Shown here in pieces: positions 12,613 to 16,245 of a DNA stretch of 16,245 nt (the stretch's first letter is position 1; every line of letters begins with the position of its first letter). The stretch covers positions 1 to 16,245 of the forward strand of contig JAFRYJ010000129.1 of assembly GCA_017437705.1 (NCBI GenBank), written 5' to 3'. Position numbers and translations under genes: made by a program. The stretch comes from Lachnospiraceae bacterium. Its GTDB lineage: Bacteria; Bacillota_A; Clostridia; Lachnospirales; Lachnospiraceae. Below the pieces are notes generated by a model. The model did not search any database. It was not told where the DNA came from and saw only the letters and a list, made by a program, of their open reading frames with translations.

Positions 12613-13053
12613 ATGAAAATAGCAGTTGGTTGCGACCCCAACGCAACAGATTACAAAATGGCTATCATCCCCGTTGTTGAGGCTCTCGGCCATGAGGTAA
12701 CGGATTTCGGCAGCGACGATCCCATATATGCCAACGTGGCATTCAAGGTCGGCGAGGCAGTTGCGGCAGGAGAATATGACAGGGGGCTCCTCTTCTGCGG
12801 CACCGGCATCGGCGTATGCATCGCGGCAAACAAGGTAAAGGGCGTATATGCAGCATGTGTAAACGACATTTATCAGGCACAGCGCGCCGCGCTCAGCAAC
12901 AACGCCAACATCATTACGATGGGCGCACAGGTAGTAGGTATCGAACGTGCAAAGTGCTACGTTAAAGAATATCTCGGCCTTACATTCGACCCCAACTCCC
13001 GCTCTGCCGCAAAGGTACAGAGGATCACGGATTACGAAGAGAAGGGTGAATAA
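12613..13053 (+). CDS. RpiB/LacA/LacB-family sugar isomerase
   Basis: Aldose-ketose isomerase of the ribose-5-phosphate isomerase B family. The 146-residue protein keeps the catalytic cysteine motif FCGTGIG (61-67, Cys62), the following IAANKVKGVYAA (70-81), Asp8 and the NNANIITMGAQVVG strand. It lacks several residues typical of RpiB: the DHAG motif reads DPNA (8-11), and the histidine of the HNDAN motif is Ser95 in SNNAN. Only one of the usual pair of C-terminal basic phosphate ligands seems to be present, in NSRSAAKVQRI. It may therefore act on something other than ribose 5-phosphate; C4 sugar phosphates and other analogues are used by known paralogues. It is the first gene of an operon with the split transketolase, with a 2-nt gap. 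Confidence 0.87.
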   Translation: MKIAVGCDPNATDYKMAIIPVVEALGHEVTDFGSDDPIYANVAFKVGEAVAAGEYDRGLLFCGTGIGVCIAANKVKGVYAACVNDIYQAQRAALSNNANIITMGAQVVGIERAKCYVKEYLGLTFDPNSRSAAKVQRITDYEEKGE

Positions 13054-13055
13054 TA

Positions 13056-13907
13056 ATGACAGAAAAAGAAATTGCCAGACTCAAACTTGAGGCCGCAAAG
13101 TGCAGGCTCAACGTTCTTCGTATGATAAGAGCCGGGCATCACGGCCACGTGGGCGGAGCGCTTTCCGCCATGGATATAGTAACGGCGCTGTACTTCTATA
13201 AAATGAAGGTGGATCCTTCGGATCCCCAGATGAAGGACAGGGACAGGTTCATACTCTCGGCGGGCCACAAATGCCTCTGCCAGTATGCCGCCCTTGCTGA
13301 AAAGGGCTTCTTCTCAAAGACTGTCCTCGACACCTACGGATCCCTGGGAAGCCACATCCCCGGCCATCCGGACATGCACAAGCTCCCCGGCGTTGAGGCA
13401 AATACCGGCGCTCTCGGTCACGGACTTGCCATATCACTGGGCATGGCTCTCGGCGCAAAGCTTTCCGGCACGGGCGCAAAGGTTTACACCGTAATGGGCG
13501 ACGGCGAGCTGGCTGAAGGCTCCAACTGGGAAGCCGCTGCGGCAGCTGCCCATCACAAGGCAGACAATCTCACGGCCATCGTGGATTTCAACGGTCTGCA
13601 GATAAGCGGCCGTGTTCAGGAGGTAATGGACTTCACTCCCATCTCCGAGCATTTCAAAGCCTTCGGCTGGGCCGTAAGAGACATAGACGGCAACAACATG
13701 GAAGAGATCGTGGATGCACTGGACAGCCTTCCTTTCGAGGAGGGAAAGCCTTCCTGCATCGTTGCACACACCATCAAGGCAAAGGGTCTTTCCTTCGGCG
13801 AGGACAACGTTTCCTTCCATTTCTGGAATGCAAAGGAAGAACAGCTTGACCAGGCCGAGGCAGAAATGACCGCACTTATAGAAGAATTAAGGAAGGAGGC
13901 AGAATAA
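13056..13907 (+). CDS. Transketolase, N-terminal (ThDP pyrophosphate-binding) subunit
   Basis: One half of a split transketolase, which moves two-carbon ketol units between sugars using thiamine diphosphate. The 283-residue subunit has the ThDP/Mg motif GDGELAEGSNWEA (148-160) ending at VDFNG (176-180), SHIPGHPD (99-106) and TGALGHGL (117-124). The substrate-channel segment, usually AGSGHPGGSLS, reads AGHHGHVGGALS (26-37), which is one residue longer, and the usual SKGH reads SAGHKC (68-73). These differences suggest a specialised subfamily rather than the housekeeping enzyme. The gene sits between the isomerase (2-nt gap) and the C-terminal subunit (1-nt overlap), so the two subunits should be made in equal amounts. 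The phosphorylated donor and acceptor cannot be read from sequence; apulose-4-phosphate transketolases are also split. Confidence 0.9.
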   Translation: MTEKEIARLKLEAAKCRLNVLRMIRAGHHGHVGGALSAMDIVTALYFYKMKVDPSDPQMKDRDRFILSAGHKCLCQYAALAEKGFFSKTVLDTYGSLGSHIPGHPDMHKLPGVEANTGALGHGLAISLGMALGAKLSGTGAKVYTVMGDGELAEGSNWEAAAAAAHHKADNLTAIVDFNGLQISGRVQEVMDFTPISEHFKAFGWAVRDIDGNNMEEIVDALDSLPFEEGKPSCIVAHTIKAKGLSFGEDNVSFHFWNAKEEQLDQAEAEMTALIEELRKEAE

Positions 13908-14842
13908 TGATCGGCAATAAAGAAGATCCCAGAAAAGTATTCGGCAAGACCATATCCGACTATGGCATCGAGCACGAAGATGTAGTCCTACTTTCCGCAG
14001 ACAGCGGCAAGAGCTCGGGATTCGGCGATTTCATGGCAGCCTGTCCCGACCGCTATTTTGAATGCGGCATCATGGAGCAGTGCGTAACGGGTATCGCGGC
14101 AGGTCTGGCCTGCGCAGGCAAGATCCCCGTATTCTGCGCCATCGCCCCCTTCGTTACCGCAAGAAACTTTGAGATGTTCAGGAACGACTGCGGCTACATG
14201 CAGCAGAACGTGAAGATCGTCGGCAGGAACGGCGGCATCACTTATTCGGACCTGGGCGCCACCCATCATTCGCTTGACGATTTCGCCATCATCAGGATGA
14301 TCCCCGGCGTTACCATCCTCTGCCCTCAGGATCCCAACGAGATCCGCTCCGCCACAAAGGCGATGATGGAGCACAAGGGCCCCGTATACATGAGGATAGG
14401 GAACGCGGCCATCGAGAACCTCTTCGAAGAAGAGCCCTTCGAGATAGGAAAGGGACGCAAGATCGCTGACGGCAAGGATGTAACGATCATCGCCACCGGC
14501 ACCGAGACCGGCCAGGTCATGAAGGCCCTTCCCCTTCTCAAGGAAAAGGATATCTCCGCCGATGTTATCGGCCTTCCCACGATCTATCCTCTGGACAAGG
14601 AGCTCATCCTCGAGTCCGTTGAAAAGACCGGCAGGGTCGTAACCGTGGAGGAGCATTATGTTACCGGCGGCCTGGGCGGATCCGTTGCAGAGCTTCTCTG
14701 CGAAGAATGCCCCGCTATCCTCAAAAAGATCGGCGTGCCTCACTGGTATGCAACATCCGGTCCCTATGATGAGATCCTTCATCAGTACGGGCTTGATGCC
14801 GAGGGCATCGCAAAGACAGTTGCGGAGTTTACAGGCAGGTAA
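13907..14842 (+). CDS. Transketolase, C-terminal (pyrimidine-binding) subunit
   Basis: Second half of the split transketolase. The 311-residue protein has the pyrimidine-binding domain with ADSGKSSG (31-38) and the catalytic glutamate motif ECGIMEQ (52-58, Glu57), which activates the thiamine ring. GGITYSDLGATHHSLDD follows around residues 104-120, and the C-terminal domain with VTVEEHYVTGGLGGSVAE at about 245-262 completes the protein. The start codon overlaps the stop of the N-terminal subunit (TAATG). It is the last gene of the operon and is followed by an intrinsic terminator. 1-deoxy-xylulose-5-phosphate synthase and pyruvate dehydrogenase beta share parts of this fold, but the partner subunit and the motif pattern fit transketolase. 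Confidence 0.92.
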   Translation: MIGNKEDPRKVFGKTISDYGIEHEDVVLLSADSGKSSGFGDFMAACPDRYFECGIMEQCVTGIAAGLACAGKIPVFCAIAPFVTARNFEMFRNDCGYMQQNVKIVGRNGGITYSDLGATHHSLDDFAIIRMIPGVTILCPQDPNEIRSATKAMMEHKGPVYMRIGNAAIENLFEEEPFEIGKGRKIADGKDVTIIATGTETGQVMKALPLLKEKDISADVIGLPTIYPLDKELILESVEKTGRVVTVEEHYVTGGLGGSVAELLCEECPAILKKIGVPHWYATSGPYDEILHQYGLDAEGIAKTVAEFTGR

Positions 14843-14859
14843 CTTAAGTCTTTATCATC

Positions 14860-14891
14860 GGGGTGCGCGGCTTAAGCGCACCCCTGTTCTT
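14860..14891 (+). terminator. Terminator of the isomerase-transketolase operon
   Basis: GGGGTGCGC (14860-14868) pairs with GCGCACCCC (14876-14884) over 9 bp with a 7-nt loop, followed by TGTTCTTT. It starts 18 nt after the operon's last stop codon. Confidence 0.8.
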
Positions 14892-14909
14892 TAGCATAAA
14901 GGAGCACCT

Positions 14910-15779
14910 ATGTGGACAGCAGACAAATGGACGGATTACAGGGTCCTTAAAACGGGAAACGGCGAAAAGCTGGAGAAATGGGGAAGGTACCGGCTGCTCC
15001 GGCCCGACCCCCAGGTCATCTGGCCCGCTGCCGGCAAGACCCCTCTCTCAAAGGGAGTAAACGCCCATTATCACAGAAGCGACAAGGGCGGCGGAGAATG
15101 GGAATTCTTCGATCTCCCCGAGAAATGGACGATAGGCTACGAGAGCCTGGGTCTCACCTTCAATCTGAAGCCCTTCAGCTTCAAGCACACCGGCCTCTTT
15201 CCCGAGCAGTCGGTGAACTGGGAGTGGTTCTACCGGATCATTAAGGAGTCCGGGCGGAAGGAGCCCCGGGTCCTTAATCTCTTTGCCTATACCGGCGGCG
15301 CAACTATTGCTGCAGCGAAGGCCGGAGCTTTCGTTACCCACGTCGACGCTTCGAAGGGCGTCGTGGCCTGGGCAAAGGAGAATGCGGTATCATCGGGCAT
15401 ACCAGGCGACCGCATCCGGTGGCTCACCGACGACTGCATAAAATTCGTCGAGCGGGAGCTGAGGCGGGGCAACATGTACGACGGCATCATAATGGACCCG
15501 CCCTCCTACGGCAGAGGCCCCAAGGGCGAGTTGTGGCGCATGGAGGATGATATCTACGGCCTCATATCTCTGTGCTCGGACCTTCTGTCGGAAGACCCGC
15601 TGTTCTTCCTTGTGAATTCCTACACAACGGGCCTGCAGCCTGCGGTGCTCTCCTACATGCTGTCGACAGCCGTGGCATCAAAGCACGGCGGCAGAGTGAC
15701 GGCGGACGAGGTGGGGCTTCCCATAGATGAGAACGGCCTGATACTTCCCTGCGGTGCTGCGGGAAGGGTCGAGTTTTAA
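14910..15779 (+). CDS. RlmI-like class I SAM-dependent methyltransferase
   Basis: Probable RNA (23S rRNA cytosine-C5-type) methyltransferase of the RlmI/RlmK-like group; the target is inferred from the family. The 289-residue protein has an N-terminal region ending LFPEQSVNWEWF (96-107), which places the substrate side. SAM motif I is VLNLFAYTGGAT (121-132), followed by the acidic HVDASKG (144-150) and the catalytic-loop motif MDPPSYGRGP (195-204). Full-length RlmI proteins carry an N-terminal PUA domain and are near 400 residues; here that domain is missing, as in many short homologues. AAAGGAG lies 6 nt before the ATG. It follows the terminator of the sugar operon and has no evident functional link to it. 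Confidence 0.85.
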   Translation: MWTADKWTDYRVLKTGNGEKLEKWGRYRLLRPDPQVIWPAAGKTPLSKGVNAHYHRSDKGGGEWEFFDLPEKWTIGYESLGLTFNLKPFSFKHTGLFPEQSVNWEWFYRIIKESGRKEPRVLNLFAYTGGATIAAAKAGAFVTHVDASKGVVAWAKENAVSSGIPGDRIRWLTDDCIKFVERELRRGNMYDGIIMDPPSYGRGPKGELWRMEDDIYGLISLCSDLLSEDPLFFLVNSYTTGLQPAVLSYMLSTAVASKHGGRVTADEVGLPIDENGLILPCGAAGRVEF

Positions 15780-15827
15780 GCCGTCTTTATGCATTTGCTG
15801 AATAATTGAAACGAAAGGAAAGCTGAC

Positions 15828-16223
15828 ATGAGCAAAATTAATGATCTTCTTACTGAAGCAGGCGTGTTCTATCTTGCCACCTGCGACGGCGACCAGCCGA
15901 AGGTACGCCCCCTGGGCGCACATTTTGAATTCGACGAAAGGCTGATGTTCGGCGTCGGCGATTTCAAAAATGTATACCGCCAGCTTCTGGCAAACCCCAA
16001 AACAGAGATCGTGGCCCTGAAGGCCGACGGCCACTGGCTGCGCTACACCGGAACGGCCGTTTTTGAGACTGATCCCAAATACGCCGAAATGGCCCTCGAC
16101 GCCATGCCGGACCTCAGGGCTATCTACAACGAAGAGACCGGCCACAAGATGATGATGTTCCATCTGGAGGACGCCACCGCCGTGGATATCAACCTGATGG
16201 GCCCGGGCGAAAGCCTGCTGTAA
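15828..16223 (+). CDS. Pyridoxamine 5'-phosphate oxidase-family (FMN split-barrel) protein
   Basis: Small flavin-binding split beta-barrel protein. The 131-residue product begins with a short helix, then GVFYLATCDGDQPKVRPLGA (residues 12-31), the family's first strands, with the PKVRPL contact to FMN. GVGDFKNVYRQLLANPKTEI (42-61) and the ending FHLEDATAVDINLMGP complete the fold. Members reduce or bind flavin, F420 or haem and many are uncharacterised; true PNPOx is about 200 residues or more, so vitamin B6 synthesis is unlikely. A GAAAGGAAAG ribosome binding site precedes the ATG. It lies 48 nt after the methyltransferase gene and may share its transcript. Confidence 0.88.
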   Translation: MSKINDLLTEAGVFYLATCDGDQPKVRPLGAHFEFDERLMFGVGDFKNVYRQLLANPKTEIVALKADGHWLRYTGTAVFETDPKYAEMALDAMPDLRAIYNEETGHKMMMFHLEDATAVDINLMGPGESLL

Positions 16224-16245
16224 GCTTTTCCGGCAGCACAGCATA

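Noticed and set aside
11651..12616. Plus-strand open frame of 321 codons opposite gntR
   Set aside because: It covers the gntR terminator, gene and promoter in antisense; the GntR winged helix and UTRA domain in the other strand are unambiguous.
12613..14842. Assignment of the isomerase-transketolase operon to the sulfo-transketolase pathway
   Set aside because: The gene pair resembles it, but there is no sulfosugar isomerase, sulfolactaldehyde reductase or sulfonate exporter, and a sugar kinase is present.
1..16245. CRISPR arrays, tRNA or rRNA genes, insertion sequences
   Set aside because: No regularly spaced repeats, cloverleaf-type sequences, transposase genes or terminal inverted repeats were seen by eye in the window.

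Overview
This window looks like a low-to-mid GC member of the Clostridia, most likely Lachnospiraceae-like. The evidence is the classic S10 ribosomal protein order, strong AGGAGG-type ribosome binding sites, intrinsic terminators, sigma-A-type promoters, an AroF-type DAHP synthase with a ferredoxin-like N-terminal domain, and a split transketolase. The family-level placement is inference. Everything from position 1 to about 12480 is read on the minus strand, and 12613 to 16223 on the plus strand.

Region 1 (1-3113) is the start of the S10 operon: rpsJ, rplC, rplD, rplW and the first 201 codons of rplB (GTG start). A strong promoter with phased A-tracts drives it. A leader of about 245 nt holds a terminator-like hairpin enclosed by a long-range stem, so attenuation is likely. 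The rpsJ-rplC spacer carries two hairpins, and the unusually long rplW-rplB spacer holds a candidate 44-residue small ORF.

Region 2 (3120-5966) has aroF-tyrA (DAHP synthase, prephenate dehydrogenase) behind a transcription attenuator. A 16-residue leader peptide with four consecutive Tyr codons precedes alternative RNA stems and a terminator, which predicts control by charged tRNA-Tyr. A small nitroreductase with its own promoter lies upstream.

Region 3 (6007-14884) is a probable sugar or polyol catabolic regulon. It comprises an Fe/Zn polyol dehydrogenase (GldA family), the 3' remnant of a second tandem copy, a large divergent transaldolase-like protein, an FGGY carbohydrate kinase, a DeoC-like aldolase, a GntR/HutC repressor and, divergently, an operon of an RpiB/LacAB-type isomerase with a split transketolase. 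A 16-bp operator, consensus ACTTGTATATACATGT, lies at predicted promoters in front of the dehydrogenase (weak copy), the transaldolase-like gene, the aldolase gene and the divergent gntR/isomerase pair. The aldolase and the isomerase keep key catalytic residues but depart from their families at phosphate or substrate-binding positions. This suggests a non-canonical sugar phosphate or sugar analogue rather than ordinary pentose phosphates. A polyol or ketose would be oxidised and phosphorylated, then isomerised and cleaved or rearranged into central metabolites. No transporter is present here and the substrate cannot be named from sequence.

Region 4 (14910-16223) has two apparently unrelated plus-strand genes: an RlmI-like SAM-dependent methyltransferase without a PUA domain and a small FMN-binding split-barrel (PPOX-family) protein.
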